64,000 nucleotides of DNA from RH-AL1 sp965198485 (GTDB lineage: Bacteria; Pseudomonadota; Alphaproteobacteria; Rhizobiales; Beijerinckiaceae): assembly GCA_965198485.1 (NCBI GenBank), contig CBDAPQ010000005.1:2418001-2482000 (forward strand). The letters run 5' to 3'. Position 1 is the stretch's first letter; the number at the start of each line of letters is the position of its first letter. Below, piece by piece: positions 16,699 through 28,453 of this stretch. The notes beneath the pieces are model-generated. The model made no database searches, was not told where the DNA came from, and worked only from the letters and a program-made list of their open reading frames with translations. Both the position numbers and the translations under genes were made by a program.

Positions 16699-17964
16699 TC
16701 ATGCGTGCCTGATCGTCGCTTCCGAGGTCGCCTCGCGTCCGAACACGCGCCCGCGCGCCCGCATCGGCCGCAAGGCGAAGTAGGCCAGCGCCGCGGTGGC
16801 AAGGTCGAGGGCAACCACGATCCCGAAGACCGGCACCCAGCTGCCGACCTCACCCTTCAGCGCCGCCGCCAGCGGGCCGCCGAGGACCGAGCCGATGCCC
16901 TGCGCCATGTAGAGGAAGCCGTAGTTCGTCGTCGCGTATTTCTCGCCGAACGTGTCGGTCAGCGTCGAGGGGAACAGCGAGAAGATCTCGCCCCAGCCGA
17001 AGAACACCACGCCCGACATCAGCACGAAGACAACGGGATCGTGGCGCAGGCCGATCAGCACCGCGATGGCGACGCCCTCCAGCGTGAACGCCAGCGCCAT
17101 CGTCTCCTCGCGGCCGATGCGGTCCGACACCCAGCCGAAGAAGGGCCGGGTCAGGCCGTTGCAGATGCGGTCGATCGACAGCGCGAGCGGCACCGCGGCG
17201 GCGCCGAAGACCATCGCGTTGCTGTGCCCGAAATCGACGGCGAAGCTCTTGAAGTTCGACACCACCATGAGCCCGCCGGTCGACATCATCGTCATCATGA
17301 CGAACATCAGCCAGAAGATCGGCGAGCGCAGCATGGCGCCGGGCGTAGCGCCGGTGTGGAGCTCGCGGCTCGAGCGAACCTCGCTCGAGAGCGGCTCGCG
17401 CAGCAGCAGGCCGGCGACGAGGCCGATCGCGCCGAGGATTAGGCCGAACACCAGCAGCGTGTGGCGGAAGCCCTCGGCCTTGATCATCGTGTCGATCGGG
17501 AAGGTCGTGGCCAGCGCGCCGAAGCCGTAGCCGGCCGCCACCACGCCCACGGCGAAGCCGCGATGATCGGGGAACCAGCGCACCATCAGCCCGACCGTGC
17601 CGATGTAGACGAAGCCGGTGCCGAGTCCGCAGAACAGGCCATAGGTCAGGTAGAGCATCGGCAGCGAGGTCACGCCGCTCGCCAGCACCCAGCCGAGCCC
17701 GCTCAGCGCGGCGCCCAGCGCAACCAGCAGGCGCGGGCCGAAACGGTCGATGAGCCATCCCTGGCCCGGCGCCGCCCAGGTCTGCAGGATGACCAGGATC
17801 GAGAAGGTGACCTGAACCTGCGCGAGGTCGGCTCCCGTCGCCTTGCCGAGAGGCCCGGTGAACAGGGTCCACACGTATTGCGGACTGGAGATCGCCATCA
17901 TGACGATCAGGCCGAGCAGCAGCTGGACCCAGCGCTGCGGCGAGCTGGGTAATGGTTTGGGCAT
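16699..17964 (-). CDS. MFS transporter, oxalate/formate antiporter (OxlT) type
   Basis: A 421-residue, 12-helix transporter. The N-terminal SSPQYVWTLFTGPLGK and the central DRICNGLTRPFFGWVSDRIG loop match the oxalate/formate antiporter group. It may exchange dicarboxylates, but no oxalyl-CoA decarboxylase or formyl-CoA transferase gene lies nearby, so the substrate is open. A TTG at 17979 is possible; the ATG at 17964 is preferred, with a GAAGAG upstream. Monocistronic. Confidence 0.82.
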   Translation of the reverse strand: MPKPLPSSPQRWVQLLLGLIVMMAISSPQYVWTLFTGPLGKATGADLAQVQVTFSILVILQTWAAPGQGWLIDRFGPRLLVALGAALSGLGWVLASGVTSLPMLYLTYGLFCGLGTGFVYIGTVGLMVRWFPDHRGFAVGVVAAGYGFGALATTFPIDTMIKAEGFRHTLLVFGLILGAIGLVAGLLLREPLSSEVRSSRELHTGATPGAMLRSPIFWLMFVMMTMMSTGGLMVVSNFKSFAVDFGHSNAMVFGAAAVPLALSIDRICNGLTRPFFGWVSDRIGREETMALAFTLEGVAIAVLIGLRHDPVVFVLMSGVVFFGWGEIFSLFPSTLTDTFGEKYATTNYGFLYMAQGIGSVLGGPLAAALKGEVGSWVPVFGIVVALDLATAALAYFALRPMRARGRVFGREATSEATIRHA

Positions 17965-18101
17965 GGCGGATCTCTTCAAGGATCCGAAAGCTACGCAACT
18001 TCCATGCTACGCGCGACGGCGAGGCGTAGCCCGTGAAACCCGCGACATCATGGAACGGCGGCGCGGCCCGAAGCTTTGCCGCACGCGTAAGGAGGCTATC
18101 C

Positions 18102-18386
18102 ATGCATCTGTCCGGTCAAGGTATCATCGTCATCCTCGTGGTCGGCATCATCGCCGGCTGGATCGCCGGCCTCCTGGTCTCGGGCGGTGGGTTCGGGATC
18201 ATCGGTGACTTCATCGTCGGCGTCATCGGTGCCTTCATCGGCGACTACGTGCTGAACCACTTCCACGTGGTGCTCGCGCACGGCATCGTGGGCCTGATCA
18301 TCAACGCCGTTATCGGCGCCGTAATCCTGCTGATGATCCTGCGTCTCGTCGGCTTCGGCACGGGCGGCTACGGGCGTCGGCTCTAG
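18102..18386 (+). CDS. GlsB/YeaQ/YmgE-family small membrane protein
   Basis: A 94-residue protein with three Gly-rich transmembrane segments (IIVILVVGIIAGWIAGLL, then FIVGVIGAFIGDYVL, then GLIINAVIGAVILLMIL). The family (once called transglycosylase-associated) is linked to general stress in other bacteria. AAGGAGG seven bases before the ATG at 18102 fixes this start over the upstream in-frame ATG. Standing alone between an MFS gene and lysC. Confidence 0.85.
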   Translation: MHLSGQGIIVILVVGIIAGWIAGLLVSGGGFGIIGDFIVGVIGAFIGDYVLNHFHVVLAHGIVGLIINAVIGAVILLMILRLVGFGTGGYGRRL

Positions 18387-18582
18387 AGTAGCGGACGGTC
18401 CTTCGGAGTCGCGTCGCAACACTCATGTCGCTTTGCTCGCTGCGCTTTTCTTGCCGGAGCCGATCCGCAAACGCGGATGTTTGCTCAAGCCTGGAAATCG
18501 ACCATGCAATTGACGCGGCGGTGCGCGGTCGTCATGTAGGCGCGCCTCGCAGCCGTGCCCGTCGGAAAGCCAACCACCCAGC

Positions 18583-19821
18583 ATGTCCCGCCTCGTGATG
18601 AAGTTCGGCGGCACGTCCGTCGCCGACCTCGACCGCATCCGCAACGTCGCCCGCCACGTGAAGCGCGAAGTCGGGTCCGGCCACGAAGTGGCGGTGGTGG
18701 TCTCGGCCATGTCGGGCAAGACCAACGAACTCGTGGACTGGGTCAAGCAGGCCTCGCCGCTCTACGACCCGCGCGAGTACGATGCCGTGGTCGCCTCGGG
18801 CGAGCAGGTCACCGCCGGGCTCCTCGCCATCGCCCTGCAGCAGAGCGGCGTGCCGGCCCGCTCCTGGCAGGGCTGGCAGATCCCCATCCGCACGTCGGAC
18901 GCCCATGGCGTCGCCCGCATCGAATCGATCGCGGACAGCAACCTCGCCGCCGGTTTCGCGCGCGGCGAGGTCGCGGTCGTCGCCGGGTTCCAGGGGATCC
19001 ACGAGGGTACCGGCCGCATCGCCACGCTGGGACGCGGCGGTTCCGACACGTCCGCCGTCGCGGTGGCCGCCGCGATCGGGGCCGACCGCTGCGACATCTA
19101 CACCGACGTCGACGGCGTCTACACCACCGATCCGCGCATCGTGCCCAAGGCGCGTCGGCTCGATCGCGTCGCTTTCGAGGAGATGCTCGAGATGGCCTCG
19201 CTCGGCGCCAAGGTGCTGCAGGTGCGCTCCGTCGAGCTGGCGATGGTGCATCGCGTGAAGACCTTCGTGCGCTCGTCCTTCGACGATCCCGCCGCGCCGT
19301 CGCCGGGCACGCTGATTTGTGAGGAGGAGGACATCGTGGAACAGCAGGTCGTGACCGGCATCGCCTTCTCGCGCGACGAGGCGCAGATCACGCTGCGGCG
19401 GCTCAAGGATTCGCCGGGCGTCGCCGCCGGCATCTTCGGGCCGCTGGCGGAGGCCGGCATCAACGTCGACATGATTATCCAGGTGGCCTCGGGCGATGCC
19501 CGCCACACCGACATGACCTTCACCACCACGGCGGCCGACTACGATCGCGCCTGCGCACTGCTGGAGAGCCAGAGGGCCGAGATCGGCTTCGAGCTGCTGG
19601 AAGGCTCGACCGACGTGGTCAAGGTCTCGGCCATCGGCGTGGGCATGCGCTCCCACGCCGGCGTCGCCGCCAAGGCCTTCAGGGCCCTGTCGGACAAGGG
19701 CATCAACATCCGTGCGATCACCACCTCCGAGATCAAGTTCTCGGTACTGATCGATGCCGCCTACACCGAGCTCGCGGTGCGCACGCTGCACACGCTCTAC
19801 GGGCTCGACAAGGCGGCGTAG
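18583..19821 (+). CDS. lysC: Aspartate kinase
   Basis: A 412-residue enzyme that phosphorylates aspartate, the first step to lysine, threonine and methionine. The kinase domain starts with VMKFGGTSVADLDRI and contains RGGSDTSAVAVAAAIGADRC and YTDVDGVYTTDPR. Two ACT domains follow (about 265-340 and 345-410), the usual allosteric sites. Full length. The ATG at 18583 lacks a strong ribosome binding site. Confidence 0.96.
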   Translation: MSRLVMKFGGTSVADLDRIRNVARHVKREVGSGHEVAVVVSAMSGKTNELVDWVKQASPLYDPREYDAVVASGEQVTAGLLAIALQQSGVPARSWQGWQIPIRTSDAHGVARIESIADSNLAAGFARGEVAVVAGFQGIHEGTGRIATLGRGGSDTSAVAVAAAIGADRCDIYTDVDGVYTTDPRIVPKARRLDRVAFEEMLEMASLGAKVLQVRSVELAMVHRVKTFVRSSFDDPAAPSPGTLICEEEDIVEQQVVTGIAFSRDEAQITLRRLKDSPGVAAGIFGPLAEAGINVDMIIQVASGDARHTDMTFTTTAADYDRACALLESQRAEIGFELLEGSTDVVKVSAIGVGMRSHAGVAAKAFRALSDKGINIRAITTSEIKFSVLIDAAYTELAVRTLHTLYGLDKAA

Positions 19822-19879
19822 CCGGAGCGCCTCCGACTGGACTGGCCATGTCGGCGTAAGCCAGCGTGTTTTCGTGCCT

Positions 19880-19928
19880 TGTCAGCGAACGCGCCGATGG
19901 CACGGTCCGATGTCGCGGTTCGCTGACA
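19880..19928. repeat. Inverted repeat in the lysC-purL gap
   Basis: TGTCAGCGAAC at 19880-19890 is repeated inverted without mismatch at 19918-19928, with a 27-base interval. A second smaller hairpin (CCCTGAC, 19953-19959, with GTCAGGG, 19976-19982) follows. No T-run follows either, so an RNA structure or protein site before purL is as likely as termination. No gene is seen in 19822-20102. Confidence 0.45.
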
Positions 19929-20102
19929 CCGTCACGGTCTCTTGTCGACGTTCCCTGACTTTGGCAGGGCCACTTGTCAGGGCACGCGGCGCGGAGGTCT
20001 TGCGGTATTCAAGCCGGAACAAGGGCTTGACCCCGGTTATCGTACCGCATATGCTCTGGAGCTGCAACTGTCGGCGTCGTCGCCGCGAACCCGGAGAGCC
20101 TC

Positions 20103-22295
<2,193 letters not shown>

Positions 22296-22378
22296 AGGCG
22301 ACAGGAGGCCATGCTGGATGGCCGTTTGCTTATCAGGGTGCCCCTTCTCAGGGCCGGCTCGACATGCTTTCTTGCGGA

Positions 22379-22666
22379 ATGAGCGATCAGGTCCCGTTGA
22401 CAGTCGAGGTGCCCGAACCTTTCGCCGACGACATCAGGGCCGTCGTCGAAACGGGAGAATACGCTTCTGCAGGGGATGTCATCCTTGATGCTCTCCGGCT
22501 TAGGTCCGGCCGGAAGCTGAACGAGCGTCAGATGCAGAAGCTTCGGTCGGCCTGGGACGCGGGCAAGGCGAGCGGCAGCGCCGGTCGCGTCAATTTCGAC
22601 GAGCTTCGGATGGAAGCTCGTCGCCTTATCGCTGCATCGAAGGCTCGCCCGGAACGTGCCGGCTGA
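22379..22666 (+). CDS. parD: ParD-family antitoxin
   Basis: A 95-residue antitoxin: an N-terminal ribbon-helix-helix (about 5-50, LTVEVPEPFADDIRAVVETG and YASAGDVILDALR) binds DNA, and the C-terminal tail with NFDELRMEARRLI would bind ParE. The start at 22379 is preferred to 22364. It overlaps the 5' end of the parE remnant by 11 bases, the typical order for this module. Confidence 0.82.
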   Translation: MSDQVPLTVEVPEPFADDIRAVVETGEYASAGDVILDALRLRSGRKLNERQMQKLRSAWDAGKASGSAGRVNFDELRMEARRLIAASKARPERAG

Positions 22667-22949
22667 GATCCGCTGGTCCCGACGATCTCGAGGCAACCTG
22701 CTGGCGATCTACGTCTTCATCGGACAGCACAACGAGTCCGCCGCGGAACGCGTCTTCGACCGCATAGAACGCCGAGTCGCTCAGCTGACGACAATGCCCA
22801 GGCCAGGGCCACGCCGCCCGGATCTCGGTCCTACTACCCGCCGAAGCGCCGTACCTCATCCTCTACGAGGTGCAGCCCGACGAAGATGAAAGGGGGGCTG
22901 TCTCTACGTCGAGTTTTTGGACGTTGTGGACGGGCGTCGCGATCTCTGA
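22656..22949 (+). pseudogene. parE: ParE-family toxin gene with two frameshifts
   Basis: A GTG start gives a good ParE N-terminus (about residues 1-55, IRWSRRSRGNLLAIYVFIG and RRVAQLTTMPRPG). After RRPDLG the ParE sequence continues in a second frame as PAEAPYLILYEVQPDEDE, and after a run of six G (22892-22897) the end appears in a third frame as YVEFLDVVDGRRDL followed by TGA (22947-22949). The intact gene would be about 97 codons. As read, the toxin is inactive and truncated to 77 residues with a scrambled end. The G-run could also be a sequencing slip. Confidence 0.8.
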
Positions 22950-22958
22950 TCAGCGTGC

Positions 22959-24020
22959 TCACCCGTCCGCCGCCGCCTTCCGCACCTCGAAAAAGGCGAA
23001 GCTGCCGGCGAGCGCGATGGCGCAGCCGATCGCGGTGTCCGACAGGCGCGCGCGGAACAGCGCCGTCACGAGGTCGGCGGCGGGCAGGGCGGTGTCGATG
23101 AGAATGAGCACCCAGGCCGAGAGCACCGCCGTGCCGATCCCGTAATTGCGCTCGTAGCCCAGCGGCCAGATGAACGGCAGCGCCAACACCAGGACGAGCA
23201 GCGCACCCGGCCGGACCGCGTCCGGCAGGACCCGCACTGCCGCGAAGGCGAAGACCACGCCGGCGATCGTGCCGAGGAAACGCTGGACGACCCGCACGGT
23301 GTTGGCGCGCCGGTCGGGCTGCATCACGAGCAGGACGGTGATCGTCACCCAATAGGGGCGGAACCCGCCCCACACCGAACCGACCACCAGGCTGATGGCG
23401 GCGGCGCAGGCGTAGATCAGGCTGAAGCGCGGCCCGGGGCGGCCGGCGGTGGCGTTGACCTTGGCGGTGTAGACGCCGCGCCGTCCGTGGCGGGAGGCAT
23501 GGTCGATCAGCACGGCGGCAATCGCGACGGCGGTGCCGAGCAGCGCCGCGATCAGGGCCTCGCCCACGTCGAGCGGCAGGAAGGCGGTCACCACAAGACA
23601 GCACAGCCCGAAGCGGGGCAGGGCCTCAAGGCCCGGCGCGGTGCCGTGGACGTAGCCGGCGACCAGCGCCATGACGAACACCAAAGCGGTAACGAGGGCC
23701 ACGTCGCCCGCGAGCAGCAGGCCGAGTCCGCCCAGGACGGCGAAGAGCACGCCGCCCGCTGCCTGGACCCCGAGGCGCGTCGTGACCGGCGTGGCGCGGT
23801 CCACCAGACAAAGGAAGTTCGTGAAGAAGGCACACAGGACCGCCGCCTCCGGGCGGCGGAGCGCGAGGAGCAGCAGGAACCCGGTCGCGACTGCGATACC
23901 GCTGCGCAGCATCGCCGCCGTCGGCAGGGGACCGGGTCGCAGTCCGCATACCGCGGTTCCATGGTGGCGGAATCGGGCGGCCCAGTAACGCGCGTCCAGC
24001 ATGTCGAGCAGCGGCTTCAT
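22959..24020 (-). CDS. FUSC-family membrane protein (fusaric acid resistance-like)
   Basis: A 353-residue inner-membrane protein with two blocks of hydrophobic helices separated by a short polar linker. The second block has the FUSC-typical region around SVWGGFRPYWVTITVLLVMQ and QRFLGTIAGVVFAF. The family is linked to efflux of aromatic acids. The ATG at 24020 has GGGAG just upstream; the frame is open further up only because it is antisense-rich. Immediately downstream of trpE (44 bases), so perhaps co-transcribed. Confidence 0.82.
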   Translation of the reverse strand: MKPLLDMLDARYWAARFRHHGTAVCGLRPGPLPTAAMLRSGIAVATGFLLLLALRRPEAAVLCAFFTNFLCLVDRATPVTTRLGVQAAGGVLFAVLGGLGLLLAGDVALVTALVFVMALVAGYVHGTAPGLEALPRFGLCCLVVTAFLPLDVGEALIAALLGTAVAIAAVLIDHASRHGRRGVYTAKVNATAGRPGPRFSLIYACAAAISLVVGSVWGGFRPYWVTITVLLVMQPDRRANTVRVVQRFLGTIAGVVFAFAAVRVLPDAVRPGALLVLVLALPFIWPLGYERNYGIGTAVLSAWVLILIDTALPAADLVTALFRARLSDTAIGCAIALAGSFAFFEVRKAAADG

Positions 24021-24064
24021 TGGCTCCCATCGCGACCGCAAAGCCGCAAGACGACGAAGTTGAT

Positions 24065-25573
24065 CTATCCGGCAAAGCGGCCGGCCTCCTCCGCCGCACG
24101 GAACAGCGCGCGGGCCTTGTTGGCGCACTCGCGCGCCTCGCTCTCGGGATCGGAGTCGTAGACGATGCCGGCGCCGGCCTGGACATGCATCGTGGCGTCC
24201 TTGACGACGGCGGTGCGCAGCACGATGCAGGTGTCCATCTCGCCGGCGGCGCCGAAATAGCCGATGCAGCCGGCATAGATGCCGCGCTTGTCGGCCTCGA
24301 GCTCGTCGATGATCTCCATCGCCCGCACCTTGGGTGCGCCCGACACCGTTCCGGCGGGAAAACCGGCGGCCAGCGCATCGATGGTGTCGTGGGCGGCATC
24401 GAGCCTGCCTTCGACGTTCGAGACGATGTGCATGACGTGGCTGTAGCGCTCGATGGCGAAGCGCTCTGTCACGCTCACCGTGCCGGTCGCCGCGACGCGC
24501 CCGACGTCGTTGCGGCCGAGGTCGAGCAGCATCAGATGCTCGGCGCACTCCTTCTCGTCGGCCAGCAGGTCGGCGGCTAACGCCTCGTCCTCGGCGCGGG
24601 TCTTGCCGCGCCAGCGCGTGCCGGCGATAGGACGGATCGTAACCGTTCCGTCGCGCACGCGCACCAGGATCTCGGGCGAGGAACACACGATTTGATGCGT
24701 GCCGAAATCGAGAAAACAGAGGAACGGCGCCGGGTTGACGCGCCGCAGCGCGCGGTAGAGCGAGAAGGCGGGCAGGGCGAACGGCCTCGAGAAGCGCTGC
24801 GAGAGCACCACCTGGAAGATGTCGCCGGCGCGGATGTACTCCTTGGCGCGCTCGACCATCGCCAGAAAGCGGGTCGGCGGCGTGTTGCTCGCCGGCTCGA
24901 CCGCGGCCAGCGGCGCCCGCGATGCCCTGGCCGGGCCGTGCGACAGCGGCCCCTCGAGCACCGCGACGATGGCGGCGAGGCGGCCCTGGGCACTCGCGTA
25001 GGCGGCGCGCGCATCCTCGCCCGGCTCGGGTCGCACCGGCGTAACCACGGAGATCTCGTCGCGAACATCGTCGAAGACGACCATCAGCGTTGGCCGCAGG
25101 AAGATCGAATCGGGGACGCCGATAGGATCCGGCTTGGCCGGTGCCAGCCGCTCCATCTCGCGCACCATGTCGTAACCGAGATAGCCGAAGACGCCGGCCG
25201 CCATCGGCGGGAGATCGCCCTCGCCGGCCGGGGCGATGCGCGATTCGGCGATGAGTTTGCGCAAGGATTGGAGCGGGGGCTCGGAGCAGGGCACGAAACT
25301 CCCTGGCGCAAAGAGGGCGTCGCGGGCGATCTCGGCGCGGCCGCCTGTGGCGCGAAACACCACGTCGGGATCGAGCCCGATCATCGAATAGCGGCCACGC
25401 ACCGCCCCGCCTTCGACCGATTCGAGCAGGAAGCAGCCACCCGTGCGGCTTGCCGAGAGCTTCAGGAACGCCGACACCGGCGTCTCGAGATCGGCGATCA
25501 GCGTCGTGGCGACAAGCTGCGGCTCGCCCGCGGCGTGCCGCGGCGCGAAAGCCTCGAAGGATGGCGAGGTCAT
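24065..25573 (-). CDS. trpE: Anthranilate synthase component I
   Basis: A 502-residue chorismate-using enzyme, the first step of tryptophan synthesis, acting with TrpG. The tryptophan feedback pocket is represented by FLLESVEGG and RYSMIG; the catalytic half has GDIFQVVLSQRFSRPF, IRPIAGTRWRGKT, HLMLLDLGRNDVGRV and FPAGTVSGAPKVRAMEII. Its ATG overlaps the ppiD stop by one base. trpG is not in the window. Confidence 0.95.
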   Translation of the reverse strand: MTSPSFEAFAPRHAAGEPQLVATTLIADLETPVSAFLKLSASRTGGCFLLESVEGGAVRGRYSMIGLDPDVVFRATGGRAEIARDALFAPGSFVPCSEPPLQSLRKLIAESRIAPAGEGDLPPMAAGVFGYLGYDMVREMERLAPAKPDPIGVPDSIFLRPTLMVVFDDVRDEISVVTPVRPEPGEDARAAYASAQGRLAAIVAVLEGPLSHGPARASRAPLAAVEPASNTPPTRFLAMVERAKEYIRAGDIFQVVLSQRFSRPFALPAFSLYRALRRVNPAPFLCFLDFGTHQIVCSSPEILVRVRDGTVTIRPIAGTRWRGKTRAEDEALAADLLADEKECAEHLMLLDLGRNDVGRVAATGTVSVTERFAIERYSHVMHIVSNVEGRLDAAHDTIDALAAGFPAGTVSGAPKVRAMEIIDELEADKRGIYAGCIGYFGAAGEMDTCIVLRTAVVKDATMHVQAGAGIVYDSDPESEARECANKARALFRAAEEAGRFAG

Positions 25574-27480
25574 CAGCTGCCGGGTTCGTCGCCGAGCGCG
25601 GTGGCCAGCGCCTTCTTGTTGATGGTCACGCCGACCTCGGTCTGCACCCTGGCGAGATATTGCTGGATGACATCGTCCTCGTAGCCGCTCTTCACCTGAT
25701 CGATGAGCTTCTTGAAGGTCGGATCATTCGGATCGACCGGGGGCACGCCGGCCGCCTCGACCTTGAAGACGAGGCGGCCGCGGCCTTGCGCCGAGACCGA
25801 GCCGGCCTTGCCGACGGGATGTTCGAACAGGGCGCTCGCTTCGCTCGAGGGAAGCTCCGGCGCGCCGCCGCGCCCGACGTTGCGCGCCTGCATCAACGGC
25901 TGCTTGGCCTCGGCGGCGGCCGCCGCGAGCGTCTGGCCACCGTCGATGGCCTTGACGATCTTGTCGCCCTCGGAGGCGAGCTTGCGCGTCGTCTCCTCGG
26001 CACGCCAGGCCACCGCGACCTTCGGCTTCACGTCGGCGAAAGCCAGCTGGTGCGCGGCATCGACCTTCGTCACCGCGAACCATTCGGAGCCGCCCTGGTC
26101 CGTGTGGATGACCTCGGAGTCGGAGTTCGGCTCGGCAGAGAACGCGGCCTTGAGGAGCTGCGGACCGGCGACGAGTCCTTCGACCGGTCTGCCGTTCCTG
26201 TCACGGCCTTGGGCGTCGACGGCCTCGATCGTGCGGATCTTCATGCCGACGCCGGCGGCAACCTCGGACAGCGACTTGCCGGCGGCACGCGCGTCCTCGA
26301 CCTTGTCGGCTTCGTCCTTCGCCTGCTGCCGGGCCTTGATGATGGCGATCTCGTCCTTCAGCTGAGCGGTGACCTCCATCAGCGATTGCGTGGTGCCGGG
26401 TACGATTTTGGAGACATGCACCAGCACCGTGCCGAACTGGCCCTTGACCGGAGAACTCGTGCCGCCTTCCGGCAGGGCGAAGGCCGCGGCCGCGACCGCC
26501 GGATCGACGATGTCCGATTTGCCGACCGTGCCGAGGGAGACATCGGCCGGCGTCTTCTTCTCGTCGGCGACCTCTTTGTCGAAGGAAGTCCCGGCCTTGA
26601 TCTTGGCCGCCGCGGCCTGCGCCGCCGCAGCGTCGGGGAACACCAGCTGCTCCACGTCCCGCCGCTCGTGCTCGAAGCGCGCAGCCTTCTGCTCGTCGTA
26701 GCGCCTGGCAACCTCGTCGGAGGTGACCGCGTCCGGCTTCACCAGGTCGACAGGCAGGATCGCCAGCACCTCGATCTTGCGGAACTCCGGCGCCGTGTAG
26801 GTGAAGGTATGCGCGTCGTAGTAGCTCTTCAGGTCCGCCTCGCTCGGCGCCGCAACGCTGCCGGCCGCCGCCGGCGGCAGGATGAAGAAGTCGGCATCGC
26901 GAACCTCGGCCTGGAAGCGGTGCACCGCGTCGCTGACGATCGCCGGGAGCTGGAGCCCGCCGACGACAGCGTCGGACACCTCCTGACGCAGGATCAGGCG
27001 GCGCTCCGCCGTGGCGTAGCTTGTCTCCGTGTAGCCGTTCTCGCTCAGGATCGCGTTGAAGCGTTTGCGGTCGAAGCGCGTCGTCGCCGGGTCGAAGAAG
27101 GACGGATCCCGTTCGATGAGGCGTACGATCTCGTCGTTGCCGACGACGAGGCCGAGCTTCGTCGCCTGCTGTTCGAGTAGGGTGTCGGTGAGCAGGCGCG
27201 AGAGCACCTGGCGGTCGACGCCCAGCCGCTTGGCCTCCTCGCCGGTGATCGAACGTTTCTGCTGCTGCTGCAGCCGCTGCATCTCGTTGCGGAAGGCGTT
27301 GCGGTACTGCTCGATGGTGATCTTGCCGGGACCGACCTGGGCGATCTGGCCGGCGTCGTAGCCGGTGAAACGGTCCCCGATCCCCCAGATCGCGAAGGAA
27401 CCGATGATGAGCACGAGCACCACGCCGAGGATCGCACGCCCGAAGAAATTCTGGGAAAGCGCGCGCATCTGCGTAAGCAT
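25573..27480 (-). CDS. ppiD: PpiD-like periplasmic peptidyl-prolyl isomerase/chaperone
   Basis: A 635-residue protein anchored by one N-terminal helix (about residues 15-35, AILGVVLVLIIGSFAIWGIG), with a SurA-N-like chaperone domain (about 40-200) and a parvulin domain (about 260-370, HERRDVEQLVFPD and ADVSLGTVG), then a C-terminal extension. PpiD helps outer-membrane and periplasmic proteins fold near the Sec translocon. The ATG at 27480 is chosen; an open frame extends to 27546. Divergent from tpiA over 177 bases that must hold both promoters. Confidence 0.88.
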   Translation of the reverse strand: MLTQMRALSQNFFGRAILGVVLVLIIGSFAIWGIGDRFTGYDAGQIAQVGPGKITIEQYRNAFRNEMQRLQQQQKRSITGEEAKRLGVDRQVLSRLLTDTLLEQQATKLGLVVGNDEIVRLIERDPSFFDPATTRFDRKRFNAILSENGYTETSYATAERRLILRQEVSDAVVGGLQLPAIVSDAVHRFQAEVRDADFFILPPAAAGSVAAPSEADLKSYYDAHTFTYTAPEFRKIEVLAILPVDLVKPDAVTSDEVARRYDEQKAARFEHERRDVEQLVFPDAAAAQAAAAKIKAGTSFDKEVADEKKTPADVSLGTVGKSDIVDPAVAAAAFALPEGGTSSPVKGQFGTVLVHVSKIVPGTTQSLMEVTAQLKDEIAIIKARQQAKDEADKVEDARAAGKSLSEVAAGVGMKIRTIEAVDAQGRDRNGRPVEGLVAGPQLLKAAFSAEPNSDSEVIHTDQGGSEWFAVTKVDAAHQLAFADVKPKVAVAWRAEETTRKLASEGDKIVKAIDGGQTLAAAAAEAKQPLMQARNVGRGGAPELPSSEASALFEHPVGKAGSVSAQGRGRLVFKVEAAGVPPVDPNDPTFKKLIDQVKSGYEDDVIQQYLARVQTEVGVTINKKALATALGDEPGS

Positions 27481-27657
27481 GGAGCTGTCCGTCGCGTTGG
27501 CTGAGGGCGCCGGGCCCTTCTGCGAAACCGCGATGTGGTGCATCAACGGCCGCTGATTGGCAACCTTTGCCGATCACCGGCCCCGATGCTAGGGACGACT
27601 CGCATCGGTCAAACGACCATCGACGTCGATCGAAGAAGTTCTGGGAGCCTGCCGCCG

Positions 27658-28431
27658 ATGGCGCGACCACCGCGACCGCTTGTTGCCGGAAACTGGAAGA
27701 TGAACGGGCTGCGCGCGGACCTGACGCAGATCGAGGCGATCCGCGATGCGGTGCGCGACGGCCGCACCGGAGACGTCGAGGTGCTGGTCTGCCCGCCGAC
27801 GACGCTGCTCCGCGACGCCTGCGTCATCGCCGCCGGGACGATGCTCGCGGTCGGCGGACAGAACTGCCACCGGCAGGAGTACGGCGCCCACACCGGAGAC
27901 ATCGCCGCCGCGATGCTGCGGGACGCCGGCGCCACCTACGTGATCCTCGGCCATTCCGAGCGCCGGGCCGACCATGGCGAGACCAACGTGGCCGTGCGGC
28001 GCAAGGCGGTGGCCGCGATGGGCGCCGGGCTCGACGTCATCGTCTGCGTCGGCGAGACGAAGGAGGATCGCGACCAGAACCGCGCCCTCTCCGTCGTCGA
28101 ACGCCAGATGTCGGGCTCGCTGCCCACCGACACCGACGCCGCTCGCCTCGTTCTCGCCTACGAGCCGATCTGGGCCATCGGCACCGGGGTCACGCCGACC
28201 GCCGACGATATCCGCGAGATGCATGCCTTCATGCGCGAGGAGGTCTCCCGCCTTCTGCCGATCGGTGGCGCGAGCATCCGCCTCCTCTACGGCGGCTCGG
28301 TGAAGCCGGGCAACGCCCGCGACCTGATGAACGTGGAGAACGTCGACGGTGCCCTGGTCGGCGGCGCCAGCCTCAAAGCCGAGGATTTCCTCGCCATCGT
28401 TGCCGCCTGCCGCGCTCCGGTCTCGGCGTAG
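27658..28431 (+). CDS. tpiA: Triosephosphate isomerase
   Basis: A 257-residue glycolytic TIM barrel. The substrate Lys is in VAGNWKMNGL, the catalytic His in ILGHSERR and the catalytic Glu in LAYEPIWAIGTG; the phosphate loop ends LYGGSVKPGNA. The ATG at 27658 gives the normal length, although the frame is open further upstream. A sensible partner of the convergent-carbon genes ppdK and dxs elsewhere in the window. Confidence 0.97.
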   Translation: MARPPRPLVAGNWKMNGLRADLTQIEAIRDAVRDGRTGDVEVLVCPPTTLLRDACVIAAGTMLAVGGQNCHRQEYGAHTGDIAAAMLRDAGATYVILGHSERRADHGETNVAVRRKAVAAMGAGLDVIVCVGETKEDRDQNRALSVVERQMSGSLPTDTDAARLVLAYEPIWAIGTGVTPTADDIREMHAFMREEVSRLLPIGGASIRLLYGGSVKPGNARDLMNVENVDGALVGGASLKAEDFLAIVAACRAPVSA

Positions 28432-28453
28432 CGCCGGAACGGAGGTCGCCCCG

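Noticed and set aside
22892..22897. Six-G run as proof of programmed frameshifting in parE
   Set aside because: A second, unrelated frame change lies upstream, so loss of function or a sequence error is a simpler explanation.
24021..24686. N-terminal extension of the FUSC protein frame into trpE
   Set aside because: This part overlaps trpE in another frame and is not hydrophobic; the ATG at 24020 with GGGAG is a sound start.
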